A stretch of 64,000 nt of DNA from the IMG/VR virus record IMGVR_UViG_3300022752_000022, positions 85,599 to 149,598 of that record. One strand, written 5' to 3'. This document shows positions 1 through 7,102 of this stretch, one piece after another. The notes beneath the pieces were generated by a model. The model searched no databases. It was not told where the DNA came from and saw only the letters and a program-made list of their open reading frames with translations. Source of the stretch: a virus. Numbering within the stretch: the first letter of the stretch is position 1; every line of letters starts with the position of its first letter. The position numbers and the translations under genes are program-made.

Positions 1-2
1 TG

Positions 3-1178
3 CAAGCCGATGAAATAGGAACGTTGCATAAATTAGACGCATGTAGGGCAATCATTGATCCGTTAATTACTCAATTTAAAGGCCGACTGTTTAATACGGG
101 TGGTGATAGTGTTTTAATTGAATTTCCTAGTGCAGTTGATGCTGTTAAATTTGGTGTTGAAATGCAAGCACAAATTGGTAAATTAAATAATGGTATGCGC
201 TGGAGAATTGGTATACATATGGGTGAAGTCTGGATTTATGGCACTAATTTAATGGGAGATGCTGTGAATCTTGCTGCAAGAACTGAAAGTTTAGCAGACT
301 ATGGTGGTGTGACAATGACTGATACAGTTTATAAAATGATTGTAGGTAAAATGAAAACTTTAGAATTTGTAAGTCGTGGTGTACAAGAATTTAAAAATGT
401 GAATTCAATGGAAATCTGGAGTGTAGTAATTCCCGGCGCAACACCAAATCCATATCTAAACAAAGCACCTAAGCAAGAAACTTCAGCAGATACAATTAAA
501 AGCCATCAAGATTTATTAAAAACTGTAATCAATGATCAAGCTGCAAGAAATAAAACACTTCATGATGCACAAACACTAAAAAGAGATGGCAAATTAGGAC
601 CAGCAACTAGAGTGTTGATGTGGCGCGTGACTAAGCAAGACAAAGCGGCCGTTGATGAATTAATTAGTCTTGGCATCAAAAATTTAATTCCTAATGAACT
701 TAAAGTTTATGCTTCAGCAGTCATTAGAGAGTTTTGTACTAAGTTAGATAGCAATAGATTACTTACTATAGCAGACTTAATGGAAAATTGGAACTATAAT
801 TCAGCAGCACTAGATTTTGTAAAGATAGCAGCAAAAGTCGACGATAAAGCGCAGCAGAGATATGCACTTATGATATTCAATGATCCAACAAGTAGTGATG
901 CTGAGATCAATGCCATTCTTGATGATTTAAAAGAATTAGCTATGAAAAAGAATGTTGATGCTATGATTAAACTGGGCGAATATTATACTAAAATTAATGA
1001 CAAAAAGAATGCGTTCAGATGGCTCTATGCTGCGAGGGCACAACATAACAATCACGCACAAAAATTAATTGAAGAATTAAATAAAACAATCAGTAGAACT
1101 GATTTTCAAAACTTTAAAACGGACGCAGATGCGCTCGTAGATCAAATCAAATTTATAGATGATAATTTGATGAGATGA
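3..1178 (+). CDS. Class III adenylate/guanylate cyclase-like protein, 5' end outside window
   Basis: The reading frame is open to the left edge, so the gene starts upstream; a TTG at 24 is internal, not a real start. Counting from that TTG, residues 1-130 match the class III nucleotidyl cyclase homology domain. They contain NTGGDS with the second metal-binding Asp (D28), the RIGIHMGEV strand (61-69), and GDAVNLAAR, whose Asn82 and Arg86 correspond to the transition-state-stabilising pair. The first metal-binding Asp should lie just left of the window. Residues 150-384 form a helical region. A stretch near 310-355 (VDAMIKLGEYYTKINDKKNAFRWLYAARAQ would be split across it) resembles Sel1/TPR repeats. 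Bacterial relatives of this arrangement make cAMP or cGMP and carry TPR-type C-termini. Whether the phage enzyme is active, and which nucleotide it uses, cannot be read from the sequence. Confidence 0.85.
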   Translation, partial: QADEIGTLHKLDACRAIIDPLITQFKGRLFNTGGDSVLIEFPSAVDAVKFGVEMQAQIGKLNNGMRWRIGIHMGEVWIYGTNLMGDAVNLAARTESLADYGGVTMTDTVYKMIVGKMKTLEFVSRGVQEFKNVNSMEIWSVVIPGATPNPYLNKAPKQETSADTIKSHQDLLKTVINDQAARNKTLHDAQTLKRDGKLGPATRVLMWRVTKQDKAAVDELISLGIKNLIPNELKVYASAVIREFCTKLDSNRLLTIADLMENWNYNSAALDFVKIAAKVDDKAQQRYALMIFNDPTSSDAEINAILDDLKELAMKKNVDAMIKLGEYYTKINDKKNAFRWLYAARAQHNNHAQKLIEELNKTISRTDFQNFKTDADALVDQIKFIDDNLMR

Positions 1179-1179
1179 A

Positions 1180-1353
1180 TCATCTCTCTTTATTCAATTT
1201 GTTTATTTGATCCCAAAGTGCTGTAATTTGTTTATCATAATTTTTTTCCAAATAGTCTAATCGTACTTTGATTGTGACTGCATATGCAGCGATTGCAACA
1301 ACGCCTGCGCCTAAAAACCATAATTTACCTAGTCCATCGGCTAATGTTTCCAC
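1180..1353 (-). CDS. Small single-TM protein with coiled-coil tail
   Basis: This 57-residue reading frame starts with GTG at 1353, preceded by AAAGGA at good spacing, and ends convergently 2 bases from the cyclase gene. The translation has one hydrophobic segment (about residues 13-29, LWFLGAGVVAIAAYAVTI) followed by a charged, heptad-like helix (RLDYLEKNYDKQITALWDQI). This topology is common in small phage membrane proteins such as holin, antiholin or spanin-like accessories, but no family is recognised. It is the only minus-strand gene in the first 31 kb. Confidence 0.6.
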   Translation of the reverse strand: METLADGLGKLWFLGAGVVAIAAYAVTIKVRLDYLEKNYDKQITALWDQINKLNKER

Positions 1354-1397
1354 TATGAATCCTTTATGGTTGTTGTAGAACTACACTTATTTAGTAA

Positions 1398-1445
1398 TGT
1401 TGCATAAAAACAACATCTTGACAATACCGGATTTCCTCGTATAAT
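1398..1445 (+). promoter_or_regulatory. Stem-loop plus sigma70-like promoter cassette 1
   Basis: The 18-mer TGTTGCATAAAAACAACA (1398-1415) folds as a 5-bp stem with an 8-nt loop. Two bases later comes TTGACA (1418-1423), a 16-bp spacer and TATAAT (1440-1445), a perfect consensus sigma70 promoter. It points at the small early genes from 1487. The arrangement resembles the promoter early stem-loop (PeSL) cassettes described in T4-type phages. Confidence 0.85.
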
Positions 1446-1486
1446 GGCTGTGTGGTGATTGATAAACTCTTCTATATAGGTGTAGT

Positions 1487-1663
1487 ATGAAAAACACAAT
1501 TGAGACTTATCTTGAAAACGGTGTCTTGGTAACAATTCTTCCGACATATGCACCGAGAAAGTCTGAAAAGACTTTCACAGCAAAACGCTATTCTATAGCG
1601 AATACGGGTAGAAAACAAGTAACTATGAAAAATATTGGTTTGAAAGGGTATGGTGCGATATGA
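1487..1663 (+). CDS. Small hypothetical early protein
   Basis: A 58-residue basic protein (MKNTIETYLENGVLVTIL...) is the first gene after cassette 1. The ATG lies about 40 bases downstream of the -10 box, and the stop codon overlaps the next start (ATGA). No family is recognised. Its position right after a consensus promoter suggests early expression. Confidence 0.6.
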   Translation: MKNTIETYLENGVLVTILPTYAPRKSEKTFTAKRYSIANTGRKQVTMKNIGLKGYGAI

Positions 1664-1866
1664 GCGATAAAGTAAAAGGTCTGATGTTAGTCGTTTTTAC
1701 TATATTTTTGATAGCATTGATTGGATCATGGCTAACGATTCTTTCTATCAATATTGTGTTTGATCTAAATATACCGGTAACATTTGAAACAATCATAGCA
1801 GTGACATGGTTGACAATGACGCTTAAAGGGATTTTTTCAGCAAACACTTTAAATACCGGAAAATGA
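1660..1866 (+). CDS. Small membrane protein, two TM segments
   Basis: This 68-residue protein has two hydrophobic helices (about residues 8-31 and 41-57) joined by a short loop (FDLNIPVTFE). It is translationally coupled to both neighbours by 4-base overlaps. It should sit in the inner membrane. No family is recognised; a role in membrane modification or superinfection exclusion would be speculation. Confidence 0.7.
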   Translation: MSDKVKGLMLVVFTIFLIALIGSWLTILSINIVFDLNIPVTFETIIAVTWLTMTLKGIFSANTLNTGK

Positions 1867-2198
1867 AACATTTAATTGCAAGTTTTATAGCGGCAACTAC
1901 GCTAACAGCAAATGCTAGTAATTTTCAAGAGATGGCATATGGCCGTGTTTTATCAGTAGAGCCGTTAATTCAAACTATTTACCATCGTGTGCCTCAACAA
2001 TCATGTAGTGTTACGACGGAAGGAAATCGTCAGATTGAGAGGTGTCAGAATTATACTGATAAAGTCTTCAATCAAAGAATTACTGGATATCGTGTTAAAT
2101 TTGAATATCGTGACACAGTACAAACTTTGATTATGGAACGTGATCCTGGAAGTCATGTTACTCTTAAAATTGTAACCACCCTTCATGTATTGGAATAA
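1863..2198 (+). CDS. Exported protein resembling glycine-zipper surface proteins' C-terminal domain
   Basis: This 111-residue protein has an N-terminal signal peptide (MKHLIASFIAATTLTANA, likely cleaved after ANA). The mature part contains AYGRVLSVEPLIQTIYHRVP, a Cys pair (SCSVTTEG...ERCQN) and GYRVKFEYRDTVQTLIMERDPGS. That order resembles bacterial 17-kDa-antigen or SlyB-like envelope proteins, but the glycine-zipper membrane segment is missing. It is likely periplasmic, with a possible disulfide between the two Cys. The ATG overlaps the upstream stop. The resemblance is from memory of the motif pattern and needs a profile search. Confidence 0.65.
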   Translation: MKHLIASFIAATTLTANASNFQEMAYGRVLSVEPLIQTIYHRVPQQSCSVTTEGNRQIERCQNYTDKVFNQRITGYRVKFEYRDTVQTLIMERDPGSHVTLKIVTTLHVLE

Positions 2199-2202
2199 GC
2201 GT

Positions 2203-2481
2203 ATGTTTTTCGTATACGGAGCAGAGGGTGGCAGAGGCACTGAAAAAGCTGAATATTTATTGACAATGACAGGATTTCCGTATAGACTCTTTCTTTTAGA
2301 TAAGGACTATACAAGAGATCAATTAGAAAGATTAATTCCAGGAACTAGAGTTGTACCACACATATTTCATAATACAAAATATGTAGGAACAGTCAAAGAT
2401 TTATATGATTATCTTTATAATGAAGTAAAGGAGCGTGAATATGGCGAAAACGACGACAAAAACGACAGTGAACCAAAATGA
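2203..2481 (+). CDS. Glutaredoxin-fold protein lacking the CxxC active site
   Basis: The ATG at 2203 is preferred over the one at 2185, which overlaps the previous gene, because GGA precedes it at proper spacing. The 92-residue product follows the glutaredoxin pattern: MFFVYG strand, helix, FPYRLFLLDKDYTRDQLERLIP, then RVVPHIFHNTKYVGTVKDLYDYL, which carries the cis-Pro (VVP) and the terminal glutathione-site region. The position of the usual CPYC motif reads GAEGGRG, so no redox cysteine is present. It may be a structural or binding relic of NrdC-like phage glutaredoxins rather than a reductant. Confidence 0.75.
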   Translation: MFFVYGAEGGRGTEKAEYLLTMTGFPYRLFLLDKDYTRDQLERLIPGTRVVPHIFHNTKYVGTVKDLYDYLYNEVKEREYGENDDKNDSEPK

Positions 2482-2782
2482 ATCATCTCAATATTCAACA
2501 TGGGGTGAAGAAGACAGGGCAGCATTTCGGAGTTGGCTCAAATCGTTGCTAAAAAGCGACATTGTAAATTTGACATTCCGAAAGAATGATGGTACAATGA
2601 GAGAAATGAGATGTACTCTACGGGATGAATACTTGATTGAGTCCAAGTCCACCACTGAACCAAAGAAGCCTCGCAAAGTGAGCGAAGACTCTATTGCAGT
2701 GATTGATTTGGATAAAAATGAGTGGCGATCCTTTCGATACGATTCAGTGAAGCGGGTTAATTTTACGATAGCACAGGAGTAA
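2441..2782 (+). CDS. Sm-like/SH3 beta-barrel phage protein (WYL_2/DUF2693-like)
   Basis: The ATG at 2441 has AAGGAG seven bases upstream and overlaps the previous gene in another frame. The 113-residue product has a low-complexity Thr-rich N-terminus, then a beta-rich domain (VNLTFRKNDGTMREMRCTLRDEYL ... IAVIDLDKNEWRSFRYDSVKRV). Its ending matches the T4-like phage family annotated as WYL_2, an Sm-like SH3 beta-barrel. Such proteins are often near replication genes; the molecular role is unknown. Confidence 0.75.
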   Translation: MAKTTTKTTVNQNESSQYSTWGEEDRAAFRSWLKSLLKSDIVNLTFRKNDGTMREMRCTLRDEYLIESKSTTEPKKPRKVSEDSIAVIDLDKNEWRSFRYDSVKRVNFTIAQE

Positions 2783-2785
2783 ATC

Positions 2786-3886
2786 GTGGCCAATCCAGGC
2801 ATTGATGTGAAGTATATTGGTGATGAACCTACCTTTTCAAATTTTGAGATGTTGAATGAGTTGGATCAGCGGATTGCAATTTCAAAAGCGTTCAACTGGT
2901 ATTCTTATTTCTATAGCAATACTGAAGCAAAAGAATTTATTCTTACATACTCAAAAAGCATTGGTCGAACCAAAGATGAGTTAGCGTCCATCAAGTCATT
3001 GCCTGATAACGCATTCAACAAGCAAGCAGGTTGGATTGCAAGGATGATGATTCGTGGTTTGACACCGACACCACGTTTGAAAAGTCATTTTGTGAATCAC
3101 TACAAGCAATTGCTAACTCTGGTGAAACCACAGCCGATCGCTACGGAAATTGCACCGACAACTTCAGTTGTCAATGTTCAGCAACGAATCCAAGACAAAG
3201 CATCCGAACATGCAGGTGAGATTGAAGGCTTGCTTGACGATTTCATGCTTTGCGGTTGTAAAGAACCGTTTAGTGTGGAAGCGTATTTAAAATCTAATAA
3301 TGTTACAGCAATTGTAGCAAGTAAAATTTGTGAAAAGTTTGTCCCTAAAGCAAAAGAAATTTCTAATGCACTGACGGATAAAGAGTTGGCCGAGGGGTAC
3401 AGCAACTTTACTAAAGTCCAACTGAAGCGATATCGTGACATGCTGGATGCTATTGTTGAGCAGTGCAATACCTTTTCTCAGCAGAATAAGCCTGTGCGGA
3501 AACTTCGCAAGAAAAAAGATAAGTCTCCTGACGTTCTGGTTTCTAAGATGAAATTTCTTAAAGAGGATGGTGCATTCAAGAGTATTGCCCCAGAAAAGGT
3601 GGTTGGTGCAAATCAACTGTGGACATATAACGTGAAGACAAAGGTCCTTGCAGTGTATCATTCCGACAATGCAAAAGGATTGACTGTCAAAGGTAGCACA
3701 CTCCAGAATTTTGACGAGAAAACATCCATCGGCAAACGATTGCGAAAGCCTGAAGTGGTGTTGCCAAACGTGTTGAATTTTGGTAAAGTGAAGTTGAAGA
3801 AGATCATAGAAGAGTTGACAACAATGGAATTGAACTTGACAGGAAGGATGAACGATGATACACTGATCCTTCGTGTGGAGAAATAA
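2786..3886 (+). CDS. Conserved phage protein of unknown function
   Basis: This 366-residue protein starts with GTG at 2786, four bases after the previous stop, with GGAG upstream. The N-terminal half is helical. A Lys/Arg-rich linker (residues about 230-245, RKLRKKKDKS) leads to a beta-rich C-terminal domain with VYHSDNAKGLTVKGSTLQNFDEKTSIGKRLRKPE. I recognise this C-terminal pattern from other T4-like phages, but only as unknown function. The basic linker would suit nucleic-acid binding. It lies immediately upstream of RNase H, which suggests a replication link. Confidence 0.7.
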   Translation: MANPGIDVKYIGDEPTFSNFEMLNELDQRIAISKAFNWYSYFYSNTEAKEFILTYSKSIGRTKDELASIKSLPDNAFNKQAGWIARMMIRGLTPTPRLKSHFVNHYKQLLTLVKPQPIATEIAPTTSVVNVQQRIQDKASEHAGEIEGLLDDFMLCGCKEPFSVEAYLKSNNVTAIVASKICEKFVPKAKEISNALTDKELAEGYSNFTKVQLKRYRDMLDAIVEQCNTFSQQNKPVRKLRKKKDKSPDVLVSKMKFLKEDGAFKSIAPEKVVGANQLWTYNVKTKVLAVYHSDNAKGLTVKGSTLQNFDEKTSIGKRLRKPEVVLPNVLNFGKVKLKKIIEELTTMELNLTGRMNDDTLILRVEK

Positions 3887-4045
3887 ATGTCTATTTTAAA
3901 TGATGAAGATAAAGATTTCGTAGAACAGTGGATTCGGAATTTAGATTCTGAAATTCGATTTGGCGTGAAAAGTGATTATGAAAAAGCACAAATGCAATAT
4001 ATGATTTCCATTTTAAAAAAGATTTTAACAAATGATATTGATTGA
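3887..4045 (+). CDS. Small hypothetical acidic protein upstream of RNase H
   Basis: A 52-residue helical protein (MSILNDEDKDFVEQWIRNL...) starts directly at the previous stop (TAAATG) and ends inside the RNase H gene, overlapping it by 14 bases. The overlap suggests translational coupling. No family is recognised. Confidence 0.6.
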   Translation: MSILNDEDKDFVEQWIRNLDSEIRFGVKSDYEKAQMQYMISILKKILTNDID

Positions 4046-4892
4046 CTTAAATCAGGTCATGATTTCCAATCTGATGATGCAGATTGGTCAAAATGGCAAT
4101 CAAGTGGACGAGAATCTGATCCGACATATGATTCTCAATAGTCTACGAATGTATAACGTCAAATTCCGTGAGGAGTTTGGTGAGATTGTCATATGCGCTG
4201 ACGATAAGCAATATTGGCGCAGAGACTTGTTTCCCTATTATAAAGCTAGTCGCAAAAAAGCGAGGGAAGCATCTCCTTTAGATTGGAATCTAATCTTTGA
4301 AACGTTGAACAAAGTCCGTGATGAATTGAAAGAAAACTTTCCTTACAAAGTCATTCAGATTCATAAAGCTGAAGCGGATGATGTCATTGGTACATTGTGC
4401 TATAAGTATGGTGTAGAATTGTCGAGTGAGGGTGTGGAGAAAATTTTGATTTTGTCGAGCGATAAAGATTTTCTCCAGTTGCAAAAGTTTGCAAATGTGT
4501 ATCAGTACAGTACAATGGCCAAGAAATTCCTCAAAGAATCTAGCCCATCAAAATTCTTGCAAGAGCATATTATTCGTGGAGATACTGGTGATGGGATTCC
4601 TAATTTTCTTAGCGGTGATGATTGCTTTGTTACTGAAACTCGGCAGAAACCGATAACAGAGAAAAAGCTAAATACATTCATCGGCAAGAATCCAGAAGAT
4701 TTTTGCGATGAAATCATGCTGAAGCGTTATCGAAGAAACGAATCATTGATTGATTTGTCTAAGGTGCCTGAAGATATTCAATCAAAAGTTTATATCGCTT
4801 ATGATGCGCCAAAGCGTGGTAGGGATAAATTGTTAAACTATTTCATTAAGCATCGGATGAAACTGATGATGGAACACATACAGGAATTCTAA
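4032..4892 (+). CDS. rnh: T4-type RNase H, 5'-3' exonuclease/flap endonuclease
   Basis: This 286-residue protein belongs to the FEN/RNase H nuclease family that removes RNA primers from lagging-strand fragments. Visible metal-binding positions are D5 (LIDLN), D57-D58 (VICADDK), the E114-A-D116-D117 cluster in HKAEADDVIG, D144/D146 in SSDKDFLQL, and D184/D187 in RGDTGDGIPN, which leads into the helix-hairpin-helix. KASRKKARE (71-79) is the usual basic DNA-contacting segment. T4 RNase H is about 305 residues, so the length is normal. It works with gp32, gp59 and the phage polymerase; gp59 and gp32 are encoded at 30-32 kb. Confidence 0.93.
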   Translation: MILIDLNQVMISNLMMQIGQNGNQVDENLIRHMILNSLRMYNVKFREEFGEIVICADDKQYWRRDLFPYYKASRKKAREASPLDWNLIFETLNKVRDELKENFPYKVIQIHKAEADDVIGTLCYKYGVELSSEGVEKILILSSDKDFLQLQKFANVYQYSTMAKKFLKESSPSKFLQEHIIRGDTGDGIPNFLSGDDCFVTETRQKPITEKKLNTFIGKNPEDFCDEIMLKRYRRNESLIDLSKVPEDIQSKVYIAYDAPKRGRDKLLNYFIKHRMKLMMEHIQEF

Positions 4893-4896
4893 TTTT

Positions 4897-5337
4897 ATGG
4901 ACATTTCAAAATGGACGGTACATGAAACGCTGAAACATATCTCAGAGTTGCCAGCAAAAGACCGTGTCGATGCGATTCAGCAAATTTCAAAGTTGAAGCC
5001 TATACTCAGAGAAGTTTTGGGCTACACTTATCACAAAAATTATAACTTTACTCTACCTGAAGGTGATCCTCCATTCAAAACAATGGAAGTGCCACCAAAC
5101 ATGGGATTAAACAGATTACCCCATGAAATTCGAAAGTTTAAATACTTTGTAAACAACACCGAACTTCATGCGATTAAACGTGAGAAGATTTTCATTGAAA
5201 TGTTAGAAGCATTATCGCCAGAAGAAGCAGTCCTGGTACTCATGATAAAAAACAAAAAACTTATCGGTCCTTACAAAAATATCACACGTAAACTTGTAGA
5301 GGAAGCACTGCCCGATCTTTTCAGAGGAGAAAATTGA
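4897..5337 (+). CDS. Conserved phage protein (DUF6433-like)
   Basis: This 146-residue protein contains SKLKPILREVLGYTYHKNYNFTLPEGDPPF and ALSPEEAVLVLMIKNKKLIGPYKNITRKLVEEALPDLF (both cut here only by naming ends). The pattern is shared by many T4-like phages of marine hosts, where it follows the RNase H gene. Function is unknown; the placement suggests DNA replication or recombination. Confidence 0.75.
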   Translation: MDISKWTVHETLKHISELPAKDRVDAIQQISKLKPILREVLGYTYHKNYNFTLPEGDPPFKTMEVPPNMGLNRLPHEIRKFKYFVNNTELHAIKREKIFIEMLEALSPEEAVLVLMIKNKKLIGPYKNITRKLVEEALPDLFRGEN

Positions 5338-5343
5338 TTTCAA

Positions 5344-5529
5344 ATGTCTAAAACCATTCTTAAATCTAACAATAAGTATAAAAAGTTTAAAGACTTTTAT
5401 GAGGAAGATGAGTCTTCAACAAACAAACGTCAAAAACAAAGATTCAATGAATCCAAGAAGCACAAAGACAGGTTGCGGCACGAGTTGCGAAAAGGAAACT
5501 TCCAGATCGCTGAGGAGTACGATTCCTAA
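5344..5529 (+). CDS. Small basic hypothetical protein
   Basis: This 61-residue, Lys/Arg-rich, probably unstructured protein (MSKTILKSNNKYKKFKDFYEEDES...) follows the DUF6433-like gene and ends two bases before the next stem-loop/promoter cassette. The charge suggests nucleic-acid binding, but no family is recognised. Confidence 0.65.
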   Translation: MSKTILKSNNKYKKFKDFYEEDESSTNKRQKQRFNESKKHKDRLRHELRKGNFQIAEEYDS

Positions 5530-5530
5530 C

Positions 5531-5579
5531 TGTTGTTTTTATGCAACACGCTTGACTTTCTCCGTGATCAGAGTACAAT
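5531..5579 (+). promoter_or_regulatory. Stem-loop plus sigma70-like promoter cassette 2 (inverted loop)
   Basis: TGTTGTTTTTATGCAACA (5531-5548) is the exact reverse complement of the hairpin 18-mer in cassette 1. TTGACT (5552-5557), a 16-bp spacer and TACAAT (5574-5579) follow. Transcription should begin near 5586, so the ATG there would be leaderless; the SD-preceded ATG at 5610 is the better start. Confidence 0.85.
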
Positions 5580-5609
5580 AGAACTATGTTGAAAGAGAAA
5601 GGAAACGAA

Positions 5610-5927
5610 ATGATTGACGTATTAGATACGTACCTGAACTTCATCAAAGAAAACTTTGCAGCACATTATGCAAATCGGACTGACGATGTTGCCAAGAGCA
5701 TGGTTGAAAATTTCAATAATGGCCTTCGGGTTGAAGAGGGTAGCAAGTATCTTAAGATCGTTACCCATGGCGGTTCAGCACACACTTTCATTTGCAAAAA
5801 AGACACTGGCAAATTTAAGAAAGGTGACATTCTAATGGCTGCAAGTTGGAATGCACCCGCTCGAAATTTTGCACGAGGTAATGTGATTGCGAAAGAGTTT
5901 GGTTCAATCAATTGTTATGGAGCTTAG
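5610..5927 (+). CDS. Conserved small phage protein
   Basis: This 105-residue product uses the ATG at 5610, eight bases after AAAGGA. The conserved part (YLKIVTHGGSAHTFICKKDTG, then FKKGDILMAASWNAPARNFARGNV) is a pattern I have seen in many phage proteins, always without assigned function. The beta-rich second half ends in Gly-Ala. It is the first gene after cassette 2. Confidence 0.7.
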   Translation: MIDVLDTYLNFIKENFAAHYANRTDDVAKSMVENFNNGLRVEEGSKYLKIVTHGGSAHTFICKKDTGKFKKGDILMAASWNAPARNFARGNVIAKEFGSINCYGA

Positions 5928-5934
5928 TGATAAA

Positions 5935-6021
5935 ATGAATGACGGTGATGTTTTTGTTGGTTTGATTGTAGCTTTTATTGTAGTTGTAGCACTAATCATG
6001 GGCGGTATAATTCAACTTTGA
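5935..6021 (+). CDS. Tiny single-TM protein
   Basis: A 28-residue frame (MNDGDVFVGLIVAFIVVVALIMGGIIQL) has GGAG 12 bases upstream and is almost entirely one transmembrane helix. An in-frame ATG at 5917 would extend it by six residues but lacks an SD. It fills an otherwise empty gap in an operon where genes abut. Confidence 0.45.
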   Translation: MNDGDVFVGLIVAFIVVVALIMGGIIQL

Positions 6022-6035
6022 CGGAGTAAAAAATT

Positions 6036-6413
6036 ATGGGATTAGATATGTATGCATTTTCTCTTGATGAGAAAGATGCCATTTCTGACGTTGAATATGC
6101 TGAAGAGCCGGATACTAAAACGGAAATTTTTTACTGGCGAAAGCATCACAATCTTCATGGTTGGATGAAACAACTTTATGAGAAAAAAGGTGGAACGGAA
6201 GAATTCAATTGTGTGCCTGTCCGACTTCGGCAAAGTGATTTGTTTGAACTTCAGTCCGTGATTCTAGCGCATGGTTTGCCTGAGACTACAGGTTTTTTCT
6301 TTGGTATCAGGCCTCCTGATGAGGATTCGGATGAGCAAGATTTGTTGTTCATTGCGAAAGCATTGTCGGAAATCAATCGTGGTCGTGCAGTCTATTACTC
6401 TTCATGGTGGTAA
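6036..6413 (+). CDS. Conserved phage hypothetical protein (MGLDMY family)
   Basis: A 125-residue acidic protein starts MGLDMYAFSLDE and contains EIFYWRKHHNLHGWMKQLYEKKG and TTGFFFG, then NRGRAVYYSSWW at the end. The MGLDMY...WRKHN.LHGWM pattern recurs in many phages and some plasmids, with no known function. GGAG precedes the ATG by 11 bases. Confidence 0.75.
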   Translation: MGLDMYAFSLDEKDAISDVEYAEEPDTKTEIFYWRKHHNLHGWMKQLYEKKGGTEEFNCVPVRLRQSDLFELQSVILAHGLPETTGFFFGIRPPDEDSDEQDLLFIAKALSEINRGRAVYYSSWW

Positions 6414-6416
6414 AAT

Positions 6417-6731
6417 ATGGTGAATAAACTGATTCGGGATGGCAGAGTTGCTGTCCTTGTTTCTCACGGCTTCGGTGCTGGTTGGTACTCATGGCATTAC
6501 GATGAACGCCTATTATTTGAACCGACGATTGCTGAAATGTTGGAGAAGAATGTTGATATATATGAAATTGAAAAATACTGTGAAAAAACATACGGTGATG
6601 AAATCTATTACGGTGGCTTAGATGGCCTATCAATTGTCTGGGTGCCAGTAGGAATGCAGTTTCGGATTGAAGAATATGACGGCTCAGAAAGTTTGAAGAT
6701 GGAACAAGAAATGCATTGGATTACTGCGTAG
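6417..6731 (+). CDS. Conserved phage hypothetical protein
   Basis: This 104-residue protein (MVNKLIRDGRVAVLVSHGFG...) follows the previous stop by three bases. It contains GAGWYSWHYDERLLFEP and YYGGLDGLSIVWVPVGMQFRIEEYDGSE, a pattern known from phage genomes without function. It is the last gene before the tRNA cluster. Confidence 0.7.
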   Translation: MVNKLIRDGRVAVLVSHGFGAGWYSWHYDERLLFEPTIAEMLEKNVDIYEIEKYCEKTYGDEIYYGGLDGLSIVWVPVGMQFRIEEYDGSESLKMEQEMHWITA

Positions 6732-6741
6732 AGAAGTTCTT

Positions 6742-6749
6742 TATAAATA
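6742..6749 (+). promoter_or_regulatory. T4-type late promoter, TATAAATA
   Basis: A perfect TATAAATA lies 4 bases before the tRNA-Ile 5' end, so transcription would begin at or just inside the tRNA. In T4, this octamer is recognised by the gp55 sigma factor with gp33 and the sliding clamp. A gp33-like gene is present at 29.9 kb. It might drive late expression of the tRNA region. Confidence 0.5.
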
Positions 6750-6753
6750 GTTT

Positions 6754-6828
6754 CCCGGATTAGCTCAGAGGTAGAGCAACGTCTTGATAAGGCGGAGGCG
6801 AATGGATCGTTACCATTATTCGGGACCA
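6754..6828 (+). tRNA. tRNA-Ile (GAU), degenerate T-loop
   Basis: The acceptor stem CCCGGAT/ATTCGGG pairs fully (one G-U) and is followed by ACCA. The D-arm is GCTC/GAGC. The anticodon loop TTGATAA gives GAU. The T-stem AATGG/CCATT is perfect, but its loop reads ATCGTTA instead of TTCRANN. The first anticodon-stem pair is A-G. These deviations are tolerable but unusual. Confidence 0.8.
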
Positions 6829-6909
6829 TATTGAAGCACATTTTGATGCCTATAAGCAGTCAGAGTTGATCGCCTGTCTGACGGTGTGAGATGAATGTGC
6901 TTCAATATG
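6827..6909 (+). ncRNA. Long stem-loop element 1, unidentified structured RNA
   Basis: A 16-bp perfect inverted repeat (CATATTGAAGCACATT at 6827-6842 with its complement at 6894-6909) closes a 51-nt interior, which itself contains GTCAGA/TCTGAC. It starts inside the CCA end of tRNA-Ile. It shares its closing stem with element 2 at 6971-7095. No known RNA family is recognised. Confidence 0.55.
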
Positions 6910-6970
6910 ATAAAGGTCGAGGTGCACCAGATCATTTCTAAAGGTCACTGACACATCGGAAAGACGATGG

Positions 6971-7095
6971 CCATATTGAAGCACATTTAATCGAAAGCAT
7001 CCTCAGAACGGAAGTGACTCGCCGGTGAGTATGCAGGTAGAGAGGTGTAAAAAGCCCCCGCTTGTCACGGTTACCTCAAGTGTGTTTCAATATGG
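6971..7095 (+). ncRNA. Long stem-loop element 2, unidentified structured RNA
   Basis: A 15-bp stem with one G-U (CCATATTGAAGCACA at 6971-6985 with 7081-7095) closes a roughly 95-nt interior that can form a multibranched fold: ACTC/GAGT, and GTGAC pairing with GTCAC. The left arm is a direct repeat of element 1's arm, 145 bases apart. Between the elements, 6910-6970 holds a short hairpin, ATCG/CGAT. No reading frame explains this 270-base stretch. Confidence 0.55.
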
Positions 7096-7102
7096 GAATT
7101 AT

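Noticed and set aside
6827-7095. CRISPR-like array from the repeated CATATTGAAGCACATT arms
   Set aside because: There are only two direct and two inverted copies with unequal spacing, so it is a paired stem-loop and not a CRISPR.
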